Positions 34,856 through 46,308 of a stretch of DNA of 64,000 nt are shown in pieces. The stretch spans positions 98,985,516 through 99,049,515 of the forward strand of contig OX393549.1 of NCBI GenBank assembly GCA_947650365.1, written 5' to 3'. The translations under genes and the position numbers were made by a program. Positions within the stretch are counted from its first letter, which is position 1; every line of letters begins with the position of its first letter. The notes under the pieces are model-generated. The model ran no database searches, was not told where the DNA came from, and saw only the letters and a list, made by a program, of their open reading frames with translations. The stretch is from Chamaelirium japonicum (lineage: Eukaryota > Streptophyta > Magnoliopsida > Liliales > Melanthiaceae).

Positions 34856-37140
34856 TTAGCTTCACTGGACCCATATCACCTCACCTTTCTTAGAAGGCTA
34901 TACCTCCCGGACAACCAGCTCCACGGACGCATCCCAAAACAGTTACTTATTGTCCACAACATTGGTAATATCCTTCCCACCAAGAAACGCGACAACCATT
35001 GGCAAGCCAATGGACTGCGCTATTAACAGTCCACGAAATCCATTGCACTGAAACCTCCTCCAGACAATCCCAAGCCGACATACAACACATAACCCATGAT
35101 CCAACTTCCTCAGAGCATCTTTCTGCTTTTTTGTAACAAGAACCTTTGTAGAGGCTATCCAAAGCTACAACCATCGCCGTGCTCTTTCAATGCCTCTAAA
35201 GCAATGAATTAGTCCCCTTAAAGTAATAGTCCCAGTCATGAGTGTAGCTATATTCTTATTGTTGTCTTTTGTTGGTATTCTTTACCTGCGGAGAAAGGCG
35301 GGCCTTGTAGGAGGCCCATCTCCTGCATCTTCCTTTGACGGTAGGTGCTACAGAAAGATATCTTATTTTGATATGGAAATCATAAAGCTATTGATACGTT
35401 CTAAGAGGCCAACTAGATCGGTGCTGGAAGCTTTGGTTTTGTGTATAAAGGAAATATAGGTTCAGAGGAAAACATTGCCTTTTGGGCTAATGTGTCTAAG
35501 GTCCCTGAAAACAGATCCATTTCGCGTAAAGGACCTCCGAAAGTTTTGTTTAGTCTAAGGTTCCTGGCTTTTTTTGGTAAACTCGACCTCGACCCCATTT
35601 TTTCTCCCACAGCTCCGGCGGCAGCGGTGGCCCTGACCTCGACCCCGACCCCTGGTGACCTCACGCTCGACCCCGGCGACTTCAACAATTAAGTTTTAGG
35701 TTAAGAAATCCTAGGTCTAGGTTCATCCTATGGCCTGTAGATTAGGTTGGGGGGGGGGGTTGGATAGGTCCGATGGTCGCGAGGGAGGGTGGGGTGGGGT
35801 TCGGTTAGGTCTAGTGGCAGTGGGGGGTTCGTTTAGGTCCCAGTCATGAGTGTAGAGGCTATCCAAAGCTACAACCATCGCCGTGCTCTTTCAATGCCTC
35901 TAAAGCAATGAATTAGTCCCCTTAAAGTAACAGTCCCAGTCATGAGTGTAGCTATATTCTTATTGTTGCCTTTTGTTGGTATTCTTTACCTGCGGAGAAA
36001 GGCGGGCCTTGTAGGAGGCCCATCTCCTGCATCTTCCTTTAAGGGTGGGTGCTACAGAAAGATATCTTATTTTGATATGGAAAATCACAAAGCTATTGAT
36101 ACGTTCTAGGAGACCAACTAGATCGGTGCTGGAAGCTTTGGTTTTGTGTATAAAGGAAAGATAGGTTCAGAGGAAAGCATTGTTTTTTGGGCTAATGTGC
36201 CTAAGGGCCCTGGGAACAGATCCATTCCGCATACAAGACCTCCGAAAGTTTCGTTTAGCCTAAGGTCCTTGTCTTTTTTTTGGAAAACTTGACCTTGACC
36301 CCATTCCTTCTCCCACAGCTCCGGCGGCAGCTGTGGCCCCGACCTCGACCCCGACAAGCTCGACCCCTGGCGACCTCACGCTCGACCCCGGCGACTTCAA
36401 CAATTAGGTTTTAGGTTAAGAAATCCTAGGTCTAGGGTTCATCCTATGGCCTGTAGATTAGTTTGGGGGGGGGGGGGGGGGGGGGGGTTGGATAGGTCCG
36501 ATGGTCGCGAGGGAGGGTGGGGTGGGGTTCGGTTAGGTCCAGTGGCAGTGGGGGGTTCGTTTAGGTCCGACGGCGGTGAGGTGGTTCACTAGTTCAATGG
36601 CATTTCAGAAGAAAATTTGAAATGCCGTGGAGGGTAATTCCATTCATAGCATTTCAAAGGACTTAGGCTTAAAAGGATCTTTTTATCAGGGATGGCTCAC
36701 TAATTCCCCCTTGTTTTGTTTGAGAGATCCCTCCTGTGGATGAGGGGGGGGGGGTGTTTGGTCGAGGAGATCATTGTTGTTGTGAAAGTACTCAATCTTT
36801 ACCGGAAAGGAGCTTCAAAGAGTTTCACTGCATAATGCGAAGCCTTAAAAGAAACATATGTCACAGGAATCTCATCAAGGCCATATCTACATGCTCAAGT
36901 GGGGACTGTAGAGGTGGTGATTTCAAAGCTTTAGTTTTTGGATGCATGCCCAATGGGAGCCTAGAGGAGTGGTTGCACCCAAAAGTTGTCCTCGAGCGTC
37001 CTCAGCCATGAAAATTGACCTTTGATTCAGAGGTTGAACATAGCCACCGACGTGGCTTCCGCACTACATTATCTTCACCACGGCTGTCAGCCACTGGTGG
37101 TCAATTGCGATACGAAGCGGAGCAACGTTCTGCACTCGGA
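34856..37140 (+). pseudogene. Shredded LRR receptor-kinase pseudogene
   Basis: Pieces of the same family as the intact kinase, in order but with gaps. An LRR piece (FLRRLYLPDNQLHGRIP, 34883-34937) is followed by the last LRR cap, transmembrane helix and start of the kinase (35150-35460, FVGILYLRRKAG), duplicated at 35855-36180, then the kinase N-lobe to the catalytic loop (36760-37140). The catalytic loop reads NCDTKRSN where the intact gene has HCDLKPSN. Stops and frame changes occur (after SKSFTA; after ERPQP). Most LRRs and all sequence after the catalytic loop are missing; a LINE begins at the right edge. It cannot make a receptor. Confidence 0.88.
35150..36565 (+). repeat. Two-copy tandem duplication, period 704 bp
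   Basis: The GAGGCTATCCAAAGC start recurs at 35151 and 35855. Each unit joins the kinase juxtamembrane piece to a GC-rich sequence with ACCTCGACCCC motifs and a G-run (11 G at 35749, 23 G at 36465). The join contains a repeated CCCAGTCATGAGTGTA, so microhomology-mediated duplication is likely. Confidence 0.9.
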
Positions 37141-39078
37141 CCTCACCGTTCATCTCTGGCGGGCAGTGGTTCGGGGTGCGGCGGCCGCAGCTCCTGCCCC
37201 GAGGTTAGCGATCAAAGCACAGTTTATGCGGATTGGTGTCTCGGACTCCACACGCAAAGGTAAAGCTACGAATTCTCTTGGGGTCCAACTGAGTAGTGCC
37301 ACATTGGTGGGAGGGGCCACATATTCTGCAGGCAAAGTGGGTTCTGGTTCTCTGACCAAATCTTGGAACTCTGCGGCAACGGTGGGTGAGGTAGAAACTT
37401 CCTCCGACGATCGCCTAATGGATGATGTTGCTGATGCTCTCAGTGGGCATGCCTCTCTTGTGGCCTCGATGGAGGAGGTTCTGGCCTCTGTCGGTCGCAC
37501 TCTGGTAAAGCGGGAGGAGCCTTCCTCTAGACCGCTCTCCCACGAATCACTGAATTTGTCGGATGGGTTTCCGGTGGATTTATCGGTGGAACATGCGGCG
37601 ATGGTCAAACATAGGAAGGAAGGCGAGGGTCTAGAGCCTCTGGCCTCCCCTCTCTCCTCGCCCCCTGGCATTGATCAGGCTTGATCTTTTCTCCCATCTA
37701 CTTGTTATTTCCATGTCGATTGTTGTTTGGAATTGTCAGGGTGCCAAACGGTCGGTGTGTGTTGCCCATAATTGCAAGCACTGCGTACGAAGTCATCAGC
37801 CTGATGTGCTTGTCCTCCTTGAATCGCACCTCCCGTCTAATGGGGCTCCTTGGTTTGCCCAACGACTGGGTCCCGGGTGGTCCTCCTACGGGGTGGGCGC
37901 TGTTGGTCGTTCTGGTTGGATTCTCGTCCTTTGGCGGGAGGATCGGTGAAGAATCTTTTTTCGATCTACGGGTCGTCAATCAATCTCTGGGATCCTCTCC
38001 AACTCTTCTTTTTATTAGTGTTTTGTGGCGGTCTATGCTAGCACAGATGCTCAGCTTAGACGTGCCTTATGGTCGAAAATCTCTGCCCTACGATCACTTT
38101 GTCTTCCTTTCTTGTTGTGTGGGGATTTTAATGTGATTCTCAACTCGGAGGACAAAGTACGTGGGCGGCTCGGCCTTCACGGTTGACCAAGAGGTCGATG
38201 ATTTCGGATCCTTTGTGGCGGAGAATGGTCTCATGGAGTTCGAATTTCGGGTACCTCCATTCACCTGGTGTAACAATCAGGATGTTGGGTCTTGGATCTT
38301 GGAACGACTGGATCAAACTTTCTGTGATGCGGACTGGAAAATTGCCTTCCCAGAGGCCTTCGTCTCTTACATTCCCCGCATCACTTCGGTCCATTGCCCC
38401 CTTTTGATCTCTCTATCACCATCCTTCGCGTCGGGTCCCAAGCCATTCCGGTTTGAAAATTTTTTGGTTGCTTCACTCAGAGTGGCGGTCGGTGCTGCTC
38501 CGATCCTGGGGTCATTAGAATTTTCCTTCTCTTTTTGTCTCCTTGCATCATAACCTTCTATCTGTCCGTGCTGCGATTGGTTATTGGAACCGTAACCGGG
38601 TGGGTAGGATTGAGTCTAATCTTGCTCGCCTCACGACGGCAATTTCCATTGGTAGCATGAGGAAGGGCTGAGACAGCTACGACAGTACGAAGTGGAGATC
38701 CTTCATGGATTACTACTCGACTACTCATCTTTGTTACACATGCTTGAAGTTAAATGGCGACAAAAGTCGTGGGCATTGTGGCTTCAAGGGTGATTAGAAA
38801 ACCAAGTTCTTTCACCACTCTACAATTATTCGCAGGCGGCGGAATCGTATCCACTTTCTCGATGATGAAGTGGGGGCGTGGTGCACGACTCGGGTGGACA
38901 TGGGACATATTTTGGTTAGGCATTTTCATTCCAAATGGACTTTGTCGTCCATACGGAGCAACGCTGATCTCCTTAACTACCTCCCCCCCTTGTATCTGAG
39001 AGAGATAATGCCCTGCTCACTTGCCTGATCTCCTCGCTCGAGATCCACCGGACTCTTCTCTCCCTCCCGCGATGCAAA
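37141..39078 (+). pseudogene. LINE, left part: ORF1 end and ORF2 endonuclease
   Basis: ORF1's C-terminal part ends with TGA at 37682-37684. ORF2 starts with ATG at 37713, 28 bases on. The endonuclease begins MSIVVWNCQGA and continues HQPDVLVLLESH, typical of the APE-type nuclease that nicks the target. Frameshifts follow near 37945 and 38135. PPFTWCNNQD...ILERLDQTFCDADW (38245-38340) is the C-terminal endonuclease region; FFHHSTIIRRRRNRIHFL (38810-38865) is the linker before RT. It is interrupted at 39078 by the copia element and resumes at 53648. Decayed. Confidence 0.88.
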
Positions 39079-41309
39079 TGTTGGAATTAGATCCTGTTAT
39101 CAGAGTCGCAGCAGAAGCAAAAGATAGATCCGAAGATCATACGGTGTATGATTCATTACAATTAATTCTACAAAACAATCTACATGCAAATCTATGATCT
39201 TAGCATATGTGCGGACACCCTAGAGGCATACTACAATCTACGGAAGATATGCATGCATCTAGTTAGGTGTTTAGAATCATCATACCTTGTGGATCTATGA
39301 TCCGGAGAGAACATAAGGATGATGAACCGCACGTGAATCGCAAGGGAAGCTGTCGGATGACACCTTGTCCTTTGCCAATTGAGGAATCCTCGAAGTCCTA
39401 TCTCTGAGTGCAAGGACTGCGAGCCGACGGAGGAATTCGTTACGAAGACGATGGCTAGCCGCGAGATCTCCTTCTTCTCTTTCTCTCTTCTTCCTTCTCC
39501 TTCCTTCCTCCTTCTTCTTCCTTCTTCTTCTTCTTTCTTCCTTGGCCGAAACCTCAGAGAGGGAGAGAGGGAGAGGGGGTCGGGTTTTTGGAGAGGGGAG
39601 CACTAGGGTTGGCCCCTCCCTCTCTTTTCCTCTTATAGGGTCGGCCTCCTAGTGCTACAAGCAAGATAGGGCCGGCCCCTAGTGGATAGGGATGAGAGGG
39701 GGCGGTTTTTAGGGTTTCCAAGTGTCTATCGTGAAGCCTGGACGAAAACGCTCTTCACGAAAAGTAAAACACTGCGAGAGAGATTGAGTGAGGTGCGCTA
39801 TTCGGAATCGAGTTCCGTCAGTGCCTATGAGCTTCTGGAATTATTCCGCTCATTTTAAGATCCATATTCAATATGTTCTGAGCCATATTTTAGTATTTAC
39901 CAAAATACCCCTACGGCCCCTAACACATATGAATTAGGTTCTTAGGCTCCGAACTTGCGCTCCATCGCGCTACTTCGCATCCAACGTATCCAACCAGGTT
40001 GGGGAACAATTCCTATACGCAATGACAGGGTGGAACCTTCAGGGTTTAGGATCTCTAGCTCCAACCGGATCCCTGATTAACTGTTCCGATGACACACCGA
40101 AAGTTCCGTTAATCAGTCCTAATCCGATTAACCCGTGTAGCCACCCAGAGTGCGACGAGAGTTGAACTCTAGTGATCCTAAACTTATGTTACTCTCTCGT
40201 AACCCTGTTCTCTACTATATTCTGATAATCCTTAGTCCCTCCTATTACTAGTACAATGATACGACTCGGGCGGTGGGGAGTACCGTCAGATCCCGATCGA
40301 TCATCTGACTAGGAATTGATTGTTGGAAATAAATCCATGGCAGAGGCCCGCAGCGGAAGCAAACTGAAGGTCCGAGGACCGTAGGCGGTGTGCGTTACAT
40401 ATCAAAATTTTCATCGAAATAATCTACATATGCGTGTATGAAACTAGCATGACAACTACGCGAACCCCTAACGACGATCTAACGCAAAAGAACAATCTAG
40501 CATGTATGCATGTTCTAATTATGTTAGGTCTACTTGTTAGAGATCATACCTGCGTGCGGAATCTTTCACCGCGACAAATTTCTTCTTTGTCGATGGAGAC
40601 GGGCTACGGATCTGCTCGACATAGCTTCGGTACGACGGTCATAACTTTATGCTCCGAACTCCGATTGTGATGAAATTTGGACTGAAGGTAGCCAAATTCG
40701 AGACACAACTTTTGCAATAAGTTTCACATCGTTTGGACTTCTGTAGCTCCCGGAATAATAGAAACAATGCTGATTTTCTGTGCAGATTCTGGACAGCAAA
40801 AGGTTGCGGGAGACGCCTTCTAGTTCACCCGATCTCACACGATGCACGGCACCTCGTCGATGGATCTCTGAGTGCCTCCATACGACGAGCCTTCTCCTTC
40901 TACAAAACACCACGTGAGGAAGGCGAGTCGCCATCCAATGGCACAAGCGAGGGAGAGAGAGACGAGAGAGGAGATGCGAAGAGAGGAGAGGGGGGCGGCT
41001 AGGGTTTCCCCCATGGCTTGGGCTGGCCCTAGGGCTTGCATGGCTCATTAATTTCGTCCCCCCCTCTCTCCCTATGCCTTATATAGGGCCGGCCTTATCC
41101 TTCTGGATAAGCCTAGCGGATAGGATTGACTGATACAAACCTCTCCCTATATATCTCTTCTTTTATCTCTATCTTTTTCTTGTTTTTAAAAACGGTCAAA
41201 ACCAGCCCGTTTTCTGCGCCTCATGACCGACCCTTTCATCAGAGGCAACAACCTTCTGAAACTAATAGGGTCGGCCTTGACCAGTCTCTCAACACTTAGG
41301 GCCGGCCCC

Positions 41310-42917
41310 TGTAACATCCGCCCCAAACACACAAGATTTTGTCCGCTTTGCCCGTGCCCGCACGAGAACTTCCCAGGGAGGTCACCCATCCTGGTACTAC
41401 TCTCGCCCGAGCACGCTTAACTACGGAGTTCTTACGAATTCCGTAGCGGCGCACGGTTTTAAAACGCGTCTTCTATGTTTGGGAGGGGAAATTATATAAG
41501 TAGCTCAGGATCTCCTTCTCTCCAGGCGATGTGGGGCTAACTCATGGCCTTGTACACCTCACCTCACCTCACCTCACCTCATCCATCTTGGCATTCCCGC
41601 CTCAGGAGTCTTGGCTCTTGGCTATTGGCTTATTGGATCTTGGTCGTCACAATCCACCCCCCTTAGGGCTACACGTCCTCGTGTAGGGTTAGACCCCCCA
41701 TCCCAAGGAGAACCGGCTCTGATACCATTTTGTAACATCCGCCCCAAACATATAAGATATTGTCCGCTTTGCCTGTGCCCGAACGAGAACTTCCCAGGGA
41801 GGTCACCCATCCTGGTACTACTCTCGCCCGAGCACGCTTAACTACGAAGTTCTTACGAATTCCGTAGCGGCGCACGGTTTTAAAACGCGTCTTCTATGTT
41901 TGGGAGGGGAAATTATATAAGTAGCTCAGGATCTCCTTCTCTCCAAGCGATGTGGGGCTAACTCATGGCCTTGTACACCTCACCTCACCTCACCTCACCT
42001 CATCCATCTTGGCATTCCCGCCTCAGGAGTCTTGGCTCTTGGCTATTGGCCTATTGGATCTTGGTCGTCACAATCCACCCCCCTTAGGGCTACACGTCCT
42101 CGTGTAGGGTTAGACCCCCCCATAGCGAGGAGAACCGGCTCTGATACCATTTTGTAACATCCGCCCCAAACACACAAGATTTTGTCCGCTTTGCCCGTGC
42201 CCGCACGAGAACTTCCCAGGGAGGTCACCCATCCTGGTACTACTCTCGCCCGAGCACGCTTAACTACGGAGTTCTTACGAATTCCGTAGCGGCGCACGAT
42301 TTTAAAACGCGTCTTCTATGTTTGGGAGGGGAAATTATATAAGTAGCTCAGGATCTCCTTCTCTCCAGGCGATGTGGGGCTAACTCATGGCCTTGTACAC
42401 CTCACCTCACCTCACCTCACCTCATCCATCTTGGCATTCCCGCCTCAGGAGTCTTGGCTCTTGGCTATTGGCCTATTGGATCTTGGTCGTCACAATCCAC
42501 CCCCCTCAGGGCTACACGTCCTCGTGTAGGGTTAGACCCCCCCCATCCCGAGGAGAACCGGCTCTGATACCATTTTGTAACATCCGTCCCAAACACACAA
42601 GATTTTGTCCGCTTTGCCCGTGCCCGCACGAGAACTTCCCAGGGAGGTCACCCATCCTGGTACTACTCTCGCCCGGGCACGCTTAACTACGGAGTTCTTA
42701 CGAATTCCGTAGCGGCGCACGGTTTTAAAACGCGTCTTCTATGTTTGGGAGGGGAAATTATATAAGTAGCTCAGGATCTCCTTCTCTCCAGGCGATGTGG
42801 GGCTAACTCATGGCCTTGTATACCTCACCTCACCTCACCTCACCTCATCCATCTTGGCATTCCCGCCTCAGGAGTCTTGGCTCTTGGCTATTGGCCTATT
42901 GGATCTTGGTCGTCACA
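41310..42917 (-). mobile_element. Cassandra tandem array: four LTRs, three interiors
   Basis: Minus-strand LTRs of 342 bp lie at 41310-41651, 41731-42072, 42153-42494 and 42576-42917, joined by ~80-bp interiors that each contain the primer site (plus-strand GGCTCTGATACCA) and purine tract. Each LTR holds a 5S rRNA-like segment and GGTGA tandem units. An LTR-interior-LTR-interior-LTR-interior-LTR pattern is what unequal LTR recombination would give. The left flank is GCCCC (41305-41309). Confidence 0.93.
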
Positions 42918-42919
42918 AT

Positions 42920-43031
42920 GTGGTTCGATGGTAACCATGCTAGTGCAAAACCTTGAGGTTGAGGGTTCGAGTACCCAAGAGACCAATAGAGGACAATATC
43001 TTGTGTTTGGGGGCTCACCACCTTTCCTGCC
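42920..43031 (+). promoter_or_regulatory. tRNA-like insertion, 5'-trimmed copy in the left LTR
   Basis: Identical to 43468-43579 as far as I can read. It keeps both the D-arm-like and box-B-like parts and is followed by AAGACGCGTT and the 5S-like segment. Confidence 0.7.
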
Positions 43032-43463
43032 AAGACGCGTTTTAAAACCGTGCGCCGCTACGGATTTCGTGAGAACTCCGTAGTTAAGCGTGCTCGGGCG
43101 AGAATAGTACCAGGATGGGTGACCTCCCTGGGAAGTTCTCGTGCGGGCACGGGCAAAGCGGACAATATCTTGTATGTTTGGGGCGGATGTTACAAAATGG
43201 TATCAGAGCCGGTTCTCCTCGCTATGGGGGGGTCTAACCCTACACGAGGACGTGTAGCCCTAAGGGGGGTGGATTGTGACGACCAAGATCCAATAGACCA
43301 ATAGCCAAGAGCCAAGACTCCTGAGGCGGGAATGCCAAGATGGATGAGGTGAGGTGAGGTGAGGTGAGGTGTACAAGGCCATGAGTTAGCCCCACATCGC
43401 CTGGAGAGAAGGAGATCCTGAGCTACTTATATAATTTCCCCTCCCAAACATACAAGACGCGTT

Positions 43464-43579
43464 CTAGGTGGTTCGATGGTAACCATGCTAGTGCAAAACC
43501 TTGAGGTTGAGGGTTCGAGTACCCAAGAGACCAATAGAGGACAATATCTTGTGTTTGGGGGCTCACCACCTTTCCTGCC
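43464..43579 (+). promoter_or_regulatory. tRNA-like (SINE-like) insertion in a Cassandra LTR
   Basis: 116 bp flanked by the 10-bp direct repeat AAGACGCGTT (43454-43463 and 43580-43589). It holds a perfect D-arm-like stem-loop GGTTCGATGGTAACC (43470-43484) and a box-B-like GGGTTCGAGTACCC (43511-43524), spaced as in a tRNA gene. There is no poly(A) tail. The 5S-like boxes follow at ~43602. The same insert occupies 42920-43031 in the other LTR. Confidence 0.7.
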
Positions 43580-43601
43580 AAGACGCGTTTTAAAACCGTG
43601 C

Positions 43602-43695
43602 GCCGCTACGGATTTCGTAAGAACTCCGTAGTTAAGCGTGCTCGGGCGAGAATAGTACCAGGATGGGTGACCTCCCTGGGAAGTTCTCGTGCGGG
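43602..43695 (+). promoter_or_regulatory. 5S rRNA-like segment of the variant Cassandra LTR
   Basis: GAACTCCGTAGTTAAGCG, AGAATAGTA and AGGATGGGTGACCTCC match the 5S box A, intermediate and box C regions. It lies ~80 bases downstream of the box-B-like element. Confidence 0.9.
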
Positions 43696-45816
43696 CACGG
43701 GCAAAGCGGACAATATCTTGTGTGTTTGGGGCGGATGTTACAGCCCCCTTAGTGCATAGTGACGCATGGTATGACCAAAACGCCCTTATGTCAATAGTTG
43801 GCCGTTCCTCGTGTACGAGACTTTGCAAGGCACACATAAGTGAAGTGCACCAGTGATTTCACTATTCTCTGAGGTTCCCGTAGGGTGCCCCTAGTGAAGT
43901 CAACTAGTCAACTCGCAATATGTCCCGGTGCATCGCACCCATGTGGCAAAGTCCACTTATGACAAGGAATTGCTGCATGCGTCTCTGCACTAACCTAGGG
44001 TTTCCCCTTAGTGCACACACGTAGCTACGCATCTATCGTGCACTAGTGCGAAGCACTCACGGAGCGTAGGCTTGGACTTCTCGCTTCCTCTAACTACATT
44101 CTGTGTTTCAAGGAGATGGTATAAGAACCGTACATAATATCGATAAGGTGGAACCTTCAGGGACCAGGGTTCATGGCTTCCAACTCACACTCGATCGACA
44201 CACTACCCGAGTGTACCATCGATCCTCTGAGTCCGAGTTAACCTGCGTAGCCACCCAGAGTGAGACGCAGGCTGCACTCCAATTCCCCCGGACTTACTAT
44301 GTTCTCCCTCATACCCCTGCTCTCCGCTTAGTATGGTAAACTCGTTGTCCCTCCACTGGTGCCATGATGCAACTCGAGCGGTGGAGAATACCGTCAGACT
44401 CGAGTGCTCATATGACTCGGTTCCTTCCAGGTTGACCACATACATCGTACCTCCGATTACTCTTACGAGCAACCGAATCCGTCACCAGTCCAACTGATGA
44501 CCACCTGGCCAGGGTTTAATACGACGTAGGTCAGACCAAGGAACGCACCTCCTGTTAGGGGTATGGATAGCCCGCAGGAGTGACATGCTGATGCAACGCC
44601 AGCCGGGTAACCCAGTACACCGTGGTTTTGGATCACTGGATCCGGATCCTCACACATTGGTGCGCCAAAGCACCACACAACTGGTTAGTCCATCAGACAT
44701 GGTTCCTCAGGGTTTAGGACCGTTTTACCCTAAGCAGAAATACGGTTTAGTGCACCGATGTCTGCTCATCGATCTGTGCACCGTGTTGGTTCCGTTCAGC
44801 CACAGACACTGTGCCTGGTAATGACCGTAGTGGAGACACCCACGCTCTGTCATCCCAACAGCTTATCCTGATAGGGCGACCAACCCTTATCAGAGCTGCG
44901 AACGTATTTAGGTTACATGGGACCAGTCCCTTGAGTCTCCCACTCAAGAGGATTACCATATAGCCATGGCTCTCTGTTCTGTAATCAGAACACGTACTAA
45001 GGTACGTACCAAGATGCAATCTTATACTATCAACCATACAAAGCTAAACACTAGGTTTTTACGAGCTATAGACCTCATTAATTCTAACATTGATGACTTG
45101 TCATCTATAACACCACACACCTTCTGGTGCTATGCCTAGCATCCGGAACATCGTCAGTCATACTGACAACCACCAGGCCTGGGTTAACTGTGTAGATAGA
45201 TTGACTCATCAAAACGTACCCATCCAACACTGGACGTCGGATAACCTGTAGGGATTACATGTCACTCAAGCGCCAGCCGGGTAACCCAACGTACTGTGGT
45301 ATTGGACTATAGAAGATCCGCACACGTTGGCACATCAAAGCACCACACAACTGGTTGGCCTAGTGTATATGGTCCCTCTGGGTTAAGGACATATTATCTA
45401 TAGTAGTAAGACGGTTTATGCACCAGTGTCTAAATCACTGAACTATGCACCGTCTTGGTTCCTGTTCAACACGATCATCGTGCTTGGTCAAGTGAATGGG
45501 AATCCCATATTCCCGTGGTGGAGACTTCACCACATCCTCTACCTGCCAACCGCTTGTTCTCGGTGAAGCGACCAGCATCACCTAAGATGTGAACTAGTTC
45601 TAGGTCTACACATAACCGGTCCACTGGGTCTCCCAAGCATGGATCCACCATGCACCTCAGTGGCCTACTGCGTTCCTTAGGGTCCTTTATTATATATGTA
45701 TTAACATATACCAAAGTAGTATTCTAATTAAAGCAATAACCAAAGTCATCTTTATTAATGTTAATACAAAAAATCCACGCTCAGGACACACGAGCTACAA
45801 TAATCTTCCACTTGGC

Positions 45817-46302
45817 CTAGCGGGGAACAATAGTCTTAACTCCCATGGCATCCACGTGCTTCTCAAAAGCCTTGGTCGGTAACGCATTTGTGAAAGGGTC
45901 CACCATGTTATCTGTAGATGCCACCTGAGTCACTGCAACCTCCCCTCGCTTCTGCAAGTCCCGGATAATATAGTATTTCTGCTCGATATGCTTACTCTTC
46001 TGGTGATATCTTGGCTCTTTGGATTGTGCTACCGCTCCATTATTGTCGCAGTAAAGGATAATAGGATCTTGAGCTCTTGGTACACATCCTAAGTCCGTGA
46101 AGAATTTATTAAGCCACACCGCCTCCTTGGCTGCTTCGCACGCCGCAACGTGCTCAGCCTCTGTCGTCGAATCCGCGATGCATCCCTGCTTCATGCTCCT
46201 CCAACTGACAGCTCCTCCTCCCAATGAAAACACAAACCCTGACGTCAATCTCCTGGATTCCTGATCTGATGCAAAATCAGAATCCGTATACCCAATCGGC
46301 AT
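45817..46302 (-). pseudogene. copia RNase H domain
   Basis: 161 residues, MPIGYTDSDFASDQESRRLT... with YTDSDFA (first Asp), STTEAEHVAACEAAKEAVWL (Glu) and LYCDNNGAV (third Asp). All three core acidic residues are present and there is no stop until the end, but the upstream frame is broken by a stop and shift near 46303-46309. RNase H degrades the RNA strand during reverse transcription. Confidence 0.9.
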
Positions 46303-46308
46303 CAGTTC

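Larger units (their letters stand above)
42918..43742 (+). mobile_element. Cassandra variant, plus strand, with tRNA-like insert in both LTRs
   Basis: The left LTR (42918-43194) has lost its first part and begins inside the insert. The interior (43195-43274) has the primer site TGGTATCAGAGCC (43198). The right LTR (43275-43742, 468 bp) is complete. Both LTRs carry the same extra ~116 bp before the 5S-like segment. It is head-to-head with the minus-strand array. The right flank GCCCC (43743-43747) matches the left flank of that array. Confidence 0.9.
40321..45089. mobile_element. Nested solo LTR, ~2.3 kb once its own insertion is removed
   Basis: The ends are TGTTGGAAAT and TTCTAACA. The 5-bp duplication TTGAT lies at 40316-40320 and 45090-45094. 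The empty site is in the partner LTR near 52934. It resembles the host LTR in parts (GTGGAACCTTCAGGG near 44149), so it may be a related copia family. It contains no coding region and is split by the Cassandra cluster. Confidence 0.85.
39079..45802 (-). repeat. 3' LTR of the copia element, ~1.95 kb, interrupted
   Basis: 39079-40320 and 45095-45802 together match 51707-53647. They are separated by a nested solo LTR (40321-45089) and its TTGAT duplication. It includes a long pyrimidine tract (39467-39541). Confidence 0.9.

Noticed and set aside
17690..43742. 5S rRNA gene cluster, or a repeated small protein starting MRRYGIRKNSVVKRA
   Set aside because: The segments lie inside LTRs with primer sites and target duplications (Cassandra); the peptide is a translation of 5S-like sequence.
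41310..43742. CRISPR-like array (regular repeats)
   Set aside because: Plant DNA; the repeats are LTRs of 342 bp with primer sites.
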